Shown: positions 14,381-23,600 of the stretch, piece after piece | Layout: every line of letters begins with the position of its first letter | Position numbering within the stretch: the first letter of the stretch is position 1 | Source: CAYTGR01 sp964437445 | GTDB taxonomy: Bacteria; Chloroflexota; Anaerolineae; B4-G1; SLSP01 | Direction: 5' to 3' | Length of the DNA: 64,000 bases | NCBI GenBank assembly: GCA_964437445.1 | Contig: CAYTGR010000013.1 | Span: 1-64,000, forward strand | The notes under the pieces: model-generated | The model's input: the letters and a program-made list of their open reading frames with translations, nothing else | What the model was told of the DNA's origin: nothing | Databases searched by the model: none | Made by a program: the position numbers and the translations under genes

Positions 14381-15409
14381 ATGGTCACCGTCGCTTTAGT
14401 TTACAATTTGATTCACTCTGAGACTTTGCGCAATGCCCCCCTGGATGCCCTGGCCGAATATGACGATACCACCACCATCCAGGCGATTCATACGGCTTTG
14501 ACCTCGGCGGGACATCAGGTGATAGATATAGAAGCCGACGAGGCTATCGCAGAACGGCTGCGGAGCGTGCGCCCCGATATCGTTTTCAATATCGCCGAAG
14601 GGCTACGCGGGGAAAGCCGCGAATCACATGTCCCTGCCATTTGTGAGATGTTAGGGCTGGCTTATACCGGCTCCACCCCTTTAACCCTGGCGCTGTGTTT
14701 GAATAAGGCGCGCACCAAAGAAATTTTGCTGCACTATGGAATCCCTACGCCCCGCTTTGTCGTGCTGAATGACCCTTTAGCCGAGTTATCCGTTCCGTTG
14801 CGTTACCCCTTGATTGTGAAATTGCTCCAGGAAGGTTCCAGCATGGGACTTTCGGAGCGTTCCATCGTGGATGACGAAGCAGCCCTGCGGGCCCAAGTGG
14901 CGGCACTTTTCCGGTGTTATCACGAGCCGCTCCTCGTTGAGGAATTCATCCAGGGCCGGGAATTCACGGTGGGGGTCTTGGGTAATGGAACGCTGTACAC
15001 GTTGCCCATTACCGAAGTTGTCTTTCAGGACCCGCGCGGCATTGTGCTGTTTGCACCCGATGCGGCCATGGTGGCCCTGTACTGCGAGCAAGGCATTGAC
15101 GTAGCGGCTTTGCCTCAGGCCCACCACCGTTCTGTTTGCCCGGCCCAACTCCCCCCCGCTTTACAAGCCCGGATTGAACAAACGGCGCTCCGGGCTTTCC
15201 GGGCGCTGGGCTGCCGGGATTGGGGGCGGGTGGATATGCGGCTGGCGCTGGATGGTGAGCTCTACGTGTTGGAGTTGAATCCCATTGCCGGTATTGCGCC
15301 GGGTTACTGGCTACCCCGTTCCGCCGAAGTCGCCGGCCTGAGCTATGCGGATTTCATCAACGAGATTCTCGCCCAGGCCTTACTGAGAGGCTCGAAGGGC
15401 AGCTCTTAG
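14381..15409 (+). CDS. ATP-grasp ligase related to D-alanine:D-alanine ligase
   Basis: The 342-residue protein has the ATP-grasp layout: N-terminal Rossmann-like part with DIVFNIAEGLRGESRESHVPA, a central ATP-binding part (YPLIVKLLQEGSSMGLS, LLVEEFIQGREFTVGVLGNG) and the metal-binding end DMRLALDGELYVLELNPIAG. The NIAEG and ELNP motifs are those of the D-Ala-D-Ala ligase family, but the protein is divergent and is not next to cell-wall genes. A different acid-amine ligation is therefore possible. It lies 27 bp after the exchanger gene with GGAGAGAGA before the ATG. Confidence 0.85.
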   Translation: MVTVALVYNLIHSETLRNAPLDALAEYDDTTTIQAIHTALTSAGHQVIDIEADEAIAERLRSVRPDIVFNIAEGLRGESRESHVPAICEMLGLAYTGSTPLTLALCLNKARTKEILLHYGIPTPRFVVLNDPLAELSVPLRYPLIVKLLQEGSSMGLSERSIVDDEAALRAQVAALFRCYHEPLLVEEFIQGREFTVGVLGNGTLYTLPITEVVFQDPRGIVLFAPDAAMVALYCEQGIDVAALPQAHHRSVCPAQLPPALQARIEQTALRAFRALGCRDWGRVDMRLALDGELYVLELNPIAGIAPGYWLPRSAEVAGLSYADFINEILAQALLRGSKGSS

Positions 15410-15474
15410 AGGGTAAAAGATAAGCCTTATGATCAAGGGGAACGAGATGGAATGAATTAAGGAGCGCAACCTGG

Positions 15475-17073
15475 ATGGAAGAGTTGCTGATGACAGAAAC
15501 TTTCATCATTGAGCTGTTATTGATTGTGGCGCTGGTGGCTGTCGCGGTACGGCGCTTGCGCGTGCCCTATACGGTAGCGCTGGTGCTGGCGGGGTTGGTG
15601 ATCACGTTTCAGCAGACACTTACGTTTGACCTGACCCCGGAATTAATCATGGCGCTCTTTGTGCCGCCCCTGGTTTTTGAGGCGGCTTTCCATATCCAGT
15701 TGCGGCGGTTACAGGAAAACCTGATCCCGATTCTGGTGCTGGCCGTACCGGGGGTCTTATTGACCACCGTGATTGTCGCAGGCATTGTGGCCTGGGGGGT
15801 TCGGTTACCCATCACGACCGGCTTGATCTTTGGAGCCTTAATTTCGGCTACCGATCCAGTAGCCGTCGTTTCGCTCTTTCGCGTCCTGGGGACTCCCAAG
15901 CGGTTGGCTGTTATTGTGGAAGGAGAGAGCCTGTTTAACGATGGCACGGCCATCGTAGTTTTCAACCTGATTCTGGCGCTGGCTTTGCCAACGACGGCTG
16001 AGACCTCGTTGGTCAGCACCAATTTCAGCCCTTTCGTGGTCGCCGTGTTCAATTTCTTCCGGGTTGCTTTCTTAGGCCTGGGGGCAGGGATTGGTCTGGG
16101 TTGGCTTGTCTCTAAGCTGATTGCCCGGATTGACGATTATCTGGTGGAAACTACTTTGACGACCGTTCTGGCTTTTGGAGCTTACTTAGTTGCCGAACGG
16201 CTGCATGTCAGCGGCGTCCTGGCCGTGGTGGGGGCTGGTCTGGTCAACGGCAACATTGGTCCCAGGAATATGTCCCCCACGACCCGGATAGTGCTCTTCA
16301 ATTTTTGGGAGTATCTGGCCTTTATCGTCAACTCGCTGATCTTTCTGTTGATCGGCCTGGATATTAACCTCCCGTAGCTGTTCACTCACGCCGGCTCTAT
16401 TGCGATTGCTGTGCTGGCCGTGCTGATCAGCCGGGCCATCGTGGTCTATGGTTTGAGCTGGTTGGGGCGGTTGCGCCGGCGCAAGGTGCCGTGGAATTAC
16501 GAACATGTGTTGTTCTGGGGGGGATTGCGCGGTGCGATTTGTCTGGCGCTGGCCCTTAGCCTGCCGGCCAGTTTGCCGGAGCGCGAATTGTTGCGGGTGA
16601 TGGCGTTTGGCGTTGTTTTGTTTACCCTGTTAGTTCAGGGGACTACGATGAGTCCTCTCTTGCGGCGCTTGGGGCTCTTGCGCAGCACCGAAGCGCAACT
16701 GGACTATGAGCGTTGTCACGGTCAGCTGATGGCGACCCGGGCCGCACTGGACCGGCTGCGGCAGATTTATCACAGCGGGGTTATTTCGGCCACTACCTGG
16801 GAACAGCTGGCCCCGCGCCTGGAGGCGCAGCTGCAAGACTGTCTGAATACGCAGCGTGAGTTGTTGCATACCTATCCCGATTTGCAGGAAGCGGAACTGC
16901 GTGACGCTGAACGGGAGGGACTCAAGGCCCAGCGGGCCATGCTTTCTACTTTATTCAGTGATGGATTGATCTCAGAGCAAATCTACGAAGAGCTGCTTAA
17001 CTCGGTGGACCTGGCGCTGGACAGTGAAGCCATCGGCAGCGAGGAACCACCGTTGCCGGCATCTGAGGAGTAA
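15475..17073 (+). pseudogene. CPA1 (NhaP-type) Na+/H+ antiporter gene split by an in-frame amber codon
   Basis: Two open stretches in one frame form a single protein of about 531 residues. The first (to 16377) has the NhaP features GALISATDPVAVVSLF, VEGESLFNDGTAIV and HVSGVLAVVGAGLV, and ends at LIGLDINLP. Codon 301 is TAG (16375-16377). Reading resumes with LFTHAGSIAIAV and the second half has FWGGLRGAICLALALSLP and a soluble C-terminal tail. A single C-to-T change in a CAG would explain it. Either the gene is recently inactivated, or the stop is read through, or it is a sequencing error. AAGGAG precedes the ATG at 15475. No ribosome-binding site supports separate translation of the second half. 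Confidence 0.88.
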
Positions 17074-17408
17074 GGCGGCAGGGGGGTGCCCCCCATCAGC
17101 GCACATGAAAGTTCCGCCGCCCAGGCTCATTTCGGATTGGAGAATTCGGATTTGGGATTTCAGGATGAGGTACCCGCTGGCGGCCGGCTGAAATTGGCCC
17201 TACCCGGTTACCCGTGGCTGAACGCTTTCAAGGAGCGCAAACTTGAGTTTGTGGCTTCAGGCCGTGGTTGACCCTTGGCTTCCGTGGGAGTAGTTGCGGG
17301 CCTAAACCAGGCTACCGGTAGCGTTTGATTTGACAGGGGATGACCCTATGGTTAGATAGAACGGGCAGGAATCAGTTGAAAGAATATATCAGATTTAAGG
17401 AGCCTATA
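17074..17408 (+). other. Intergenic region, no gene seen
   Basis: A GGGGGG/CCCCCC inverted repeat lies just after the antiporter (17081-17094). The remaining sequence has no convincing ORF. A possible promoter for the acetyltransferase is at its right end. Confidence 0.5.
17330..17357 (+). promoter_or_regulatory. Possible promoter of tandem GNAT gene
   Basis: TTGACA (17330-17335) and TTAGAT (17352-17357) are 16 bp apart, about 50 bp before the start codon at 17409. Confidence 0.4.
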
Positions 17409-18422
17409 ATGTCGCAACCGGCCTTTGTCGGTCCTTCGTCACGCACTCCACCCGCCTCGCCCCTGACCTTCCGGGGGCTGTGCGGGGAGGTGGATTATCC
17501 CTTGTTGGCGGATCTTGTCCGTGAGAGCCGTCAGGCGGACCGCATCCCTGACGCCGTATCGGTGGCAATCATCGCCCAGTCGTATGCTCCTAACGACCAT
17601 TTTGATCCCGCCCGGCAGGTTTTGATCGCGGAACTGGCCGGGATAGCCATTGGGTATAGTCGGCTGGGCTGGTACTCCAGCGCGGCCGACAACCGGCTGT
17701 ATTATCAAATCAGTTATCTGCGGCCCCAATATCGCGAGCTGGGCTACTGGCCCGCTATGGTCCGGCAAAACGATAGCCGTTTGCGGGAACTGGCCGCGAC
17801 GCACTCGCCCCGCCCCGTGCATTTCCTGCAGGCCTGGGCCACGGATGCTCAGACGGAATGGATGGCGGCCTTAGAGGGCGAGGGGTACCAAATAGTGCGG
17901 CGCTTCAACAATATGCTGCATCCCTTGACTTCAATTCCTGTTAAACCATTACCGGCCGGGTTTGAACTCCGCCCGGTGCAGCCGGAGCATTTCCGGGCGA
18001 TTTGGGAAGCCCAAAAAGAAATGAATCAGGGTATGTTTGAAAACGCCGACGAGGATTGGACTGAAGACCAATACCCGGCTTGGTTGGAAGCCGCTCAGCG
18101 GACCTCCGCGCTGTGGCAGGTAGCCTGGGCAGGTGACCGGCTGGCGGGGATGGTGCTTGCGCGCATTGACGCGGCGCAAAATGCGGAACGGGGACAAAAG
18201 CGCGGTTATACGGAGCATATCTACGTGCGCCGGCCCTGGCGGCAACAGGGCCTGGCCGGTGCCTTGATTGTGCGTGCTCTCCAGATGCTCCGGGCACAAG
18301 GCATGGAGGAGGCCGAATTGGGCGTGGATGCGGACAATGAAAGTGCTGCCTATCGGCTGTACGAGAGCCTGGGCTATAAAACCTACTACGTGGATCTCTG
18401 GTGGCGAAAAGCTATGGTTTAG
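17409..18422 (+). CDS. Tandem GNAT acetyltransferase
   Basis: The 337-residue protein consists of two GNAT-like halves. The N-terminal half (about 20-175) is degenerate. The C-terminal half (about 180-335) keeps the acetyl-CoA binding pattern HIYVRRPWRQQGLAGALI and the ending VDADNESAAYRLYESLGY. Substrate is unknown. I prefer the ATG at 17409, which follows AAGGAG, over an in-frame ATG at 17340. It is a single-gene unit, convergent with the SLC13 gene. Confidence 0.88.
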   Translation: MSQPAFVGPSSRTPPASPLTFRGLCGEVDYPLLADLVRESRQADRIPDAVSVAIIAQSYAPNDHFDPARQVLIAELAGIAIGYSRLGWYSSAADNRLYYQISYLRPQYRELGYWPAMVRQNDSRLRELAATHSPRPVHFLQAWATDAQTEWMAALEGEGYQIVRRFNNMLHPLTSIPVKPLPAGFELRPVQPEHFRAIWEAQKEMNQGMFENADEDWTEDQYPAWLEAAQRTSALWQVAWAGDRLAGMVLARIDAAQNAERGQKRGYTEHIYVRRPWRQQGLAGALIVRALQMLRAQGMEEAELGVDADNESAAYRLYESLGYKTYYVDLWWRKAMV

Positions 18423-18495
18423 CGGGCTGCCGCCATGGGGGCACACGATTTTGGGGTTTGCCAGCTGGTATCTTCTCAATATTTGGGGATTCAGG

Positions 18496-18552
18496 TTTGT
18501 AATGAGGCGCTTTAGCGCCGTTTTCAGCGCGCTGAAGCGTGCCACCACGAAC
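18496..18552 (+). repeat. Dispersed GCGCTTTAGCGCC hairpin repeat, copy 2
   Basis: GGCGCTTTAGCGCC is followed by GCGCGCTGAAGCG and ends ACCACGAAC. It resembles the copies at 11071 and 53649. Confidence 0.6.
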
Positions 18553-18611
18553 TTTTGCCCTGCTTTTTGAGCAGATACCGGTACTGTGTGTCAGGAGCCC
18601 GATGCAGCATG

Positions 18612-18641
18612 ATGAGGGTGGGGTTTGTCCACCACCCTCAT
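18612..18641. terminator. Hairpin between convergent genes
   Basis: ATGAGGGTGG and CCACCCTCAT form a perfect 10-bp stem with a 10-base loop five bases from the SLC13 stop codon. There is no T-run, but position suggests a terminator for one or both genes. Confidence 0.5.
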
Positions 18642-18645
18642 AGTG

Positions 18646-20034
18646 TTACACCAGGCCCAGGAGCCGCCACCAGGTGACTTCAATGGGGATCAGGACGAGC
18701 AGCGTGACTAACGTGAGCGGCAGACCGTATTTCAGCACCTGGCGGTTGCTGTAACCGCCGATTTCGCCCTGACCGAGCAGGATGGCGACGTGCTGGAAGG
18801 GGAAAAGGTAGTGAATGGAGACGGCGGTATAGACCAGGAGCGCCGGGAACAGCGGACTCCAGCCCGCCGAGGTGGCATAATGGACCATCGGTGGCGCGAC
18901 GATGGACATACAGGCCAGAGCGCTGCCCAACAGCATATGGATGAGCATGGTTGCGCCGCCGATCAAGGCCGCGAAGGCGTAGGGATTCTGCGGCGGGATG
19001 GCAGGCAGTAAACGGGCGGCCAGCCAGTCCGAGAGGCCGGTCGTTTTGCCCACCGTGCCGATTGCCAGCGCGCCAACCACAAAGAACAGAATCGGCCAGT
19101 TGATGCCGGTGCTGAGATCTTGAGCCTCCAACACATCGCCCACGCCGGGCAGCGATAACCCTACCACTGCCAGCAACGCCACCCAGGCCGGATCAAGATG
19201 GTGGATGAAGTCCGTGGTCCATAACGCCAGCGCTGCCAGCACCCACAGTAAGGTGACTATTTCGGTGCGGCGCAGGGGACCCAGGGTGTTCTGCTCTTGC
19301 CGCAGGGCGGCGCGGTCAATATGGAGCGGGCCGGTTTGCGGGAACACCAGCAGGTGTAACCCCAGCATCAACAGCGAAGCCAGCAGGCCCGGCACGGCCA
19401 TATATCTGGCCCAATCCAGCCACCCCACCGAAAGGCCGCTAAACCCCACCGTCGCCAGATTGAGGGTGGAGTCGCCGGTCAGCACCATGGTGGAGGTGGC
19501 GGTCGTGGACACAAAAACCGAAAGCCCCACCGAAGCCTGATCCGCCGCGTTCATCCCGGCACGTTGGGTAATGGCGCGCAGCAGCGACATCAGTAGCAGA
19601 GCGCGCGGGAACGGGTGCGGGATGAGAAAGCTCAACACGAACCCCAGTACGTAGGTCAGAACAATGAGACTGTGGTATGAATTGGCATAGCGGATAATGA
19701 AAAAATAGGCTATGCGTTCGGCCAGGCCCGATTTGGTGACCGCGGCGGCGATTAGGAACGAGCCGATAATCAGCCACATCAGCGGTAAAGTCCAGATGTG
19801 AAACACGACCTCCGGCGTCGCCAGCCCCAACAGCAGGTAGCCCATGAGCATCAGCAGGGTGGCGTAGGCCGGCGGGACGACGTTGAAGATCCACCAGACC
19901 ACCGTGAACAGGGTGATGCTGAGCGTCTTCCGTCCCGCCGGGCTGAGGTCACCGGGCAAGGGTAGCCCCCATAAAACCACCGCCAGAAGCAGGGAAAGGC
20001 CAATCCCTGCCAGTTTACGATTCCCAAACTGCAC
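18646..20034 (-). CDS. SLC13/DASS-type sodium:anion symporter
   Basis: The protein of about 462 residues has eleven or so membrane helices and the divalent-anion symporter pattern: VVPPAYATLLMLMGYLLLG, SFLIAAAVTKSGLAERIA, VFVSTTATSTMVLTG, and WPILFFVVGALAIGTVGKTTGLSDWLA in the second half. Members import dicarboxylates, citrate, sulfate or related anions with Na+. The start is uncertain: the upstream esterase gene ends at 20051, and the GTG at 20034 (reading MQFGNRK) is the first plausible codon behind it. An earlier TTG at 20073 would overlap it. It is the last gene of the sugar-uptake cluster and may bring in a related acid or its by-product. Confidence 0.85.
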   Translation of the reverse strand: MQFGNRKLAGIGLSLLLAVVLWGLPLPGDLSPAGRKTLSITLFTVVWWIFNVVPPAYATLLMLMGYLLLGLATPEVVFHIWTLPLMWLIIGSFLIAAAVTKSGLAERIAYFFIIRYANSYHSLIVLTYVLGFVLSFLIPHPFPRALLLMSLLRAITQRAGMNAADQASVGLSVFVSTTATSTMVLTGDSTLNLATVGFSGLSVGWLDWARYMAVPGLLASLLMLGLHLLVFPQTGPLHIDRAALRQEQNTLGPLRRTEIVTLLWVLAALALWTTDFIHHLDPAWVALLAVVGLSLPGVGDVLEAQDLSTGINWPILFFVVGALAIGTVGKTTGLSDWLAARLLPAIPPQNPYAFAALIGGATMLIHMLLGSALACMSIVAPPMVHYATSAGWSPLFPALLVYTAVSIHYLFPFQHVAILLGQGEIGGYSNRQVLKYGLPLTLVTLLVLIPIEVTWWRLLGLV

Positions 20035-20050
20035 GCGGACGTGATTCAGG

Positions 20051-20950
20051 TTAGCGGCATAAGGCTTGATCAAGGAAATGCAGCACTTTCTGGATGTTAT
20101 GCGGCTGTTCAAACGCCGGGTCGGCGTGCCGTGCCCCGGGTAGCAACTCTAACGTGACCTGCTCCGGGCCAAGCACAGCGCGCAATTTGGCGGCCAGGTT
20201 AACGGATTGTTGATAGGGCACGGTATCATCCCGGTCGCCGTGCTGAATGAAAAACGGCGGCAGGCCGGGGCGGATGTATGTCTCCGGGTTGGCCTGGCGC
20301 ACCACGTCAGGGATTTGGGTGATGGGCTGTCCCAACAGCAAGGATTCGGGCGAGTGCGGCCCGTTGTGGGCCAGGTGCGGCTGTGGTGCCAGGCCGGATT
20401 CGGCCAGTTGGGCATCCATTTGAAGGAAATTGGTTGGGCCGAACCAATCTACCACCGCCTGAACCTGCGCAGGGTCGTCAGGGTTGCCCAGGGTCAGGTC
20501 TTCCAGTTCGGGGATCCCGGCGGAAACGCCCGCCATCAAGGCCAGGTAGCCACCGGCCGAGCCGCCCCAGACGGCAATCCGGGTGGGGTCAAACAGAAAC
20601 TGGGTGGTGTTGGCACGCACCCAACGGATGGCGGCTTTCACATCCTGCACCAGCGCCGGGAAAAGCGCTTCGCCGCTCAGGCGGTAATTGATGGAAACCA
20701 CGGCATAACCGTGTTTCAGCCCTTCCAGCATGGGCATCAATTGGGCATCGCGTTTATCCCCGCCCATGAAGGCTCCACCGTGGATGGCGAGAATGACCGG
20801 GAAAGGCCCATTTCCTTCCGCCGGCCAGTACAGGTCTAATTTTTGGGCCGGCGACAGGTTGGCGTAGGGAATATCAAACATTTTGCGCTCAATGTGATCG
20901 GTTTTAGCTTCCGGGATCACCAACGGTACGGCATAATGTTTCTCGTTCAT
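20051..20950 (-). CDS. Alpha/beta-hydrolase esterase, cytoplasmic
   Basis: The 299-residue enzyme has the HSL/acetyl-esterase pattern: the oxyanion motif HGGAFMGGDKR, the nucleophile GGSAGG, the acid in QHGDRDDTVPYQQS and the His in GARHADP. No signal peptide. The ATG at 20950 is preceded by AAAGAGG; longer frames upstream read into the permease gene. It is clearly related to the lipoprotein esterase at 24849 (shared LSPxQKLDLY, YAVxSxNYRLSxEAL and FLQMDAQ segments). It sits 34 bp behind the ABC permease. A role in removing acyl or other ester groups from the imported substrate is the likely function. Confidence 0.9.
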   Translation of the reverse strand: MNEKHYAVPLVIPEAKTDHIERKMFDIPYANLSPAQKLDLYWPAEGNGPFPVILAIHGGAFMGGDKRDAQLMPMLEGLKHGYAVVSINYRLSGEALFPALVQDVKAAIRWVRANTTQFLFDPTRIAVWGGSAGGYLALMAGVSAGIPELEDLTLGNPDDPAQVQAVVDWFGPTNFLQMDAQLAESGLAPQPHLAHNGPHSPESLLLGQPITQIPDVVRQANPETYIRPGLPPFFIQHGDRDDTVPYQQSVNLAAKLRAVLGPEQVTLELLPGARHADPAFEQPHNIQKVLHFLDQALCR

Positions 20951-20984
20951 AGTTGCCTCTTTGAATCTTGTGGTTAAGGATAGC

Positions 20985-21956
20985 TCAGGCCGAGGGCGCC
21001 GGCTTGCGGGTAGGCCGGCGCTGGCTTTTCTGGTACTCGTCAAACGTCACGGCCCCCAGCAAAATCAGCCCCTTGACGATATACTGCGCATAGGTGCCCA
21101 GGCCGGCCAGCTGCATCCCATTCCCCAGCACGGCCAGGATGAAGACCCCGGTCACCAGCCCCAGCATATTGCCTTCCCCCCCGATAAAACTGATGCCGCC
21201 GACGATAGCCGCCGTCAGACAGGTGAATTCGGTCCCCGGGCCGAACATGGAATTGGTGGTGTTCGCCTTGGCGATCATCACCAGGGTGGCGATGGCGACG
21301 AAAAAGCCGCATATCGTATAGACGGCTATTTTCATCCAGGTAGTTTTGATCCCCGCTAACCGGGCCGCTTCCTCGTTGCCCCCTAACGCCAGCACATTCC
21401 ACCCGAAAGAGGTCCTGGCGTAGACAAAACTCGCCAGCAGCACAATCGCCAGCGTGAGCCAGACATCGTAGGGAATGTTCAGGAACTTCCCACTGGTGAT
21501 CACCAGAAATTCGGCCGGGTAATTTCTAAACGTATTGGCTTTGGAGACGATATAGGAGAGACCCTGGAAAACTGTGCTGGTGGCAATCGTGACAATCAAA
21601 GGGAAGACTTTGACCTTGGCGACGATGAAGCCATTGAAAAAACCCAGCAGGGTGCCGAGCGTGATGCCGATCAGGATGGCGAGCCAGACCGGCAGATGGT
21701 AAACCACCATGCTCATCGCCGTGACCACGCCGACCAGGGACATCTGGTAGCCCACCGACAGATCAATGCCACCGCCGATCATCACAAACGACAGGCCAAC
21801 GGCGGCGATAATGAAATAGGTATTTTGGGTGATGATATTGGTCATGTTGCGGAGGGTCAAAAAATAGGGGCTGGAAAAAGAGAACAGCACCATCAAGATA
21901 ATCAGGATGAACATGACCGTATATTTTTGCAGACCACGTAGATTAATTCTGAACAT
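20985..21956 (-). CDS. Sugar ABC transporter permease (RbsC/XylH type)
   Basis: The 323-residue protein has eight to ten membrane helices and the family pattern MIGGGIDLSVGYQMSLVGVV, FFNGFIVAKVKVFPLIVTIAT, ALGGNEEAARLAGI and AIVGGISFIGGEGNMLG. It forms the membrane channel of a ribose/xylose/galactose-type importer. The ATG at 21956 lies inside the end of the ATPase gene (14-bp overlap), so translation is coupled. Its partner genes are directly upstream. Exact sugar unknown. Confidence 0.94.
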   Translation of the reverse strand: MFRINLRGLQKYTVMFILIILMVLFSFSSPYFLTLRNMTNIITQNTYFIIAAVGLSFVMIGGGIDLSVGYQMSLVGVVTAMSMVVYHLPVWLAILIGITLGTLLGFFNGFIVAKVKVFPLIVTIATSTVFQGLSYIVSKANTFRNYPAEFLVITSGKFLNIPYDVWLTLAIVLLASFVYARTSFGWNVLALGGNEEAARLAGIKTTWMKIAVYTICGFFVAIATLVMIAKANTTNSMFGPGTEFTCLTAAIVGGISFIGGEGNMLGLVTGVFILAVLGNGMQLAGLGTYAQYIVKGLILLGAVTFDEYQKSQRRPTRKPAPSA

Positions 21957-23454
21957 AAGAGTCCTCGTTCTCTGCTGGGTGATGGCCAGAGGCCAGTTCA
22001 ATGACATAGCGTTGGTCAAATTTTTCATGGGGGATTTCTCCCATGAATCGGCCTTCGCATAACACAATCAGACGATCTGACATGCCCAGTAACTCTTCCA
22101 TGTCGGAAGAAATCATCAAGATGGTTTTACCCTGATTGACCAGGTCTACCATCAAATGGTAGATTTCTTGCTTGGCGCCGACATCAATGCCCCGGGTCGG
22201 TTCGTCAAAGATCAAAATACTGGTATCGGCGGCCAGAGTTTTGGCCAGCACCACTTTCTGCTGATTCCCACCCGAAAGGTGAATGACGCGCTGCTCCATA
22301 GAAGGGGCCCGGATGTTGAACTTCTCTATGTAGTAGCGTGCCACTTGCTTCACGGCGCGGGAATCCACCACGGAATAAGGGGCCAGCCGGTTAAAGATGG
22401 AAAGTGAAATGTTAAAGCGGATACTGGCATTTAAAAGGCACCCGTGATGCTTGCGATCCTCCGGGATAAGGCCGATCCCGCAAGCCAGGGCCTGATCCGG
22501 CGCCCGGATGTCCCGCTTTTTCCCGGCGACCCAGACCTCGCCGCCCTCTTTGGGGGCGGCCCCATAAATGAGACTCGCCAGCTCCGTCCGCCCGGAACCC
22601 ACCAGTCCTGCTATGCCCAGAATTTCCCCCTGCCTCACGGCAAAAGAGATATCCTGGTCCCCCAAACCTGAAAGATGGCGTACTTCCAACACCGTCTCGC
22701 CGGGTGCCCCTGTGCGGCGGGGATAATACTCTTTCAACTCCCGGCCCACCATAAGATTGATCAACAGCTGCCGGTTTGCCTGGCTTGTCACTAACGTATC
22801 CACATAACGCCCGTCCCGCATCACCGTCACCCGGTCCGCAATTCTAAACAGCTCCTCCAACCGGTGCGAGATGTAAATGACAGTCACTCCCCGTTCTTTG
22901 AGCCGGCCGATAATTTCAAACATCGTCTCCACTTCAGCCGCGGAAAGGGGCGCGCTGGGTTCATCCATGATCAGCAGCCGGGCATTCTGCGAAATGGCCT
23001 TGGCGATTTCCACCAGCTGCTTTTGCGCCGGGCTGAGCTTGCGCACCGGCATGGCGGGATCCAGCGTGACATTCATCAGGGCAAAGATTTGGGCCGCGCG
23101 AGCCTGGACCTCTTGAGCCTGGACCAGCCAGCCCCGCTTTTCACCGAGAAAAACATTTTGGGCCACCGATAACGATTCCACCAGACTGAATTCCTGATAG
23201 ATTACCGCTATCCCCAGCGACCGGGCCAGAGCGGGCGTCATTTTGGCATATTCCTGAGAGTCCCAAACAATACTGCCCCTATCGGGCGCAATAGCGCCGG
23301 AAATGATTTTAATCAGCGTGGATTTCCCGGCTCCGTTTTCCCCCAGGAGGGCATGGACTTCGCCGCGCTCAAAACTCACCGAGACATCGTCCAGCGCTAC
23401 TACACCTGGATAGGTCTTGGTCAGGTGCCTGACGGTTAAGATGGGTTGTTGCAT
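21943..23454 (-). CDS. Sugar ABC transporter ATPase with two ABC domains
   Basis: The 503-residue protein is of the RbsA/MglA/XylG type. The first domain has GENGAGKSTLIKIISG, the signature LSPAQKQLVEIAKAI and LIMDEPSAPL. The second has the degenerate P-loop GLVGSGRTELASLIYG, the signature LSGGNQQKVVLAKTL and LIFDEPTRGIDVGAK. These are normal for the family, where one site is catalytically weaker. It energises the permease encoded next. Confidence 0.95.
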   Translation of the reverse strand: MQQPILTVRHLTKTYPGVVALDDVSVSFERGEVHALLGENGAGKSTLIKIISGAIAPDRGSIVWDSQEYAKMTPALARSLGIAVIYQEFSLVESLSVAQNVFLGEKRGWLVQAQEVQARAAQIFALMNVTLDPAMPVRKLSPAQKQLVEIAKAISQNARLLIMDEPSAPLSAAEVETMFEIIGRLKERGVTVIYISHRLEELFRIADRVTVMRDGRYVDTLVTSQANRQLLINLMVGRELKEYYPRRTGAPGETVLEVRHLSGLGDQDISFAVRQGEILGIAGLVGSGRTELASLIYGAAPKEGGEVWVAGKKRDIRAPDQALACGIGLIPEDRKHHGCLLNASIRFNISLSIFNRLAPYSVVDSRAVKQVARYYIEKFNIRAPSMEQRVIHLSGGNQQKVVLAKTLAADTSILIFDEPTRGIDVGAKQEIYHLMVDLVNQGKTILMISSDMEELLGMSDRLIVLCEGRFMGEIPHEKFDQRYVIELASGHHPAENEDSYVQN

Positions 23455-23505
23455 GGATGAAACTCCATTGAATCCACAGGTTGTTGAGGGCTTGGAAGTT
23501 TACAA

Positions 23506-23550
23506 GGCGTGAAACGTTGAAATACTCGCTGATATTGGACGTTTCACGCC
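23506..23550 (-). other. Stem-loop between binding-protein and ATPase genes
   Basis: GGCGTGAAACGT and its complement ACGTTTCACGCC form a perfect 12-bp stem with a 21-base loop. In many ABC operons such a structure protects the binding-protein message so that this protein is made in excess over the membrane parts. Confidence 0.6.
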
Positions 23551-23600
23551 CTGGATTTCGCTGACTGCTTTTCGCCTTTTGGGGTTGCAGCGGCGGCGTT

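Noticed and set aside
16411..17073. Separate gene for the C-terminal half of the CPA1 antiporter
   Set aside because: It is in frame with the first half, has no ribosome-binding site and starts in the middle of a membrane helix; one split gene explains it better.
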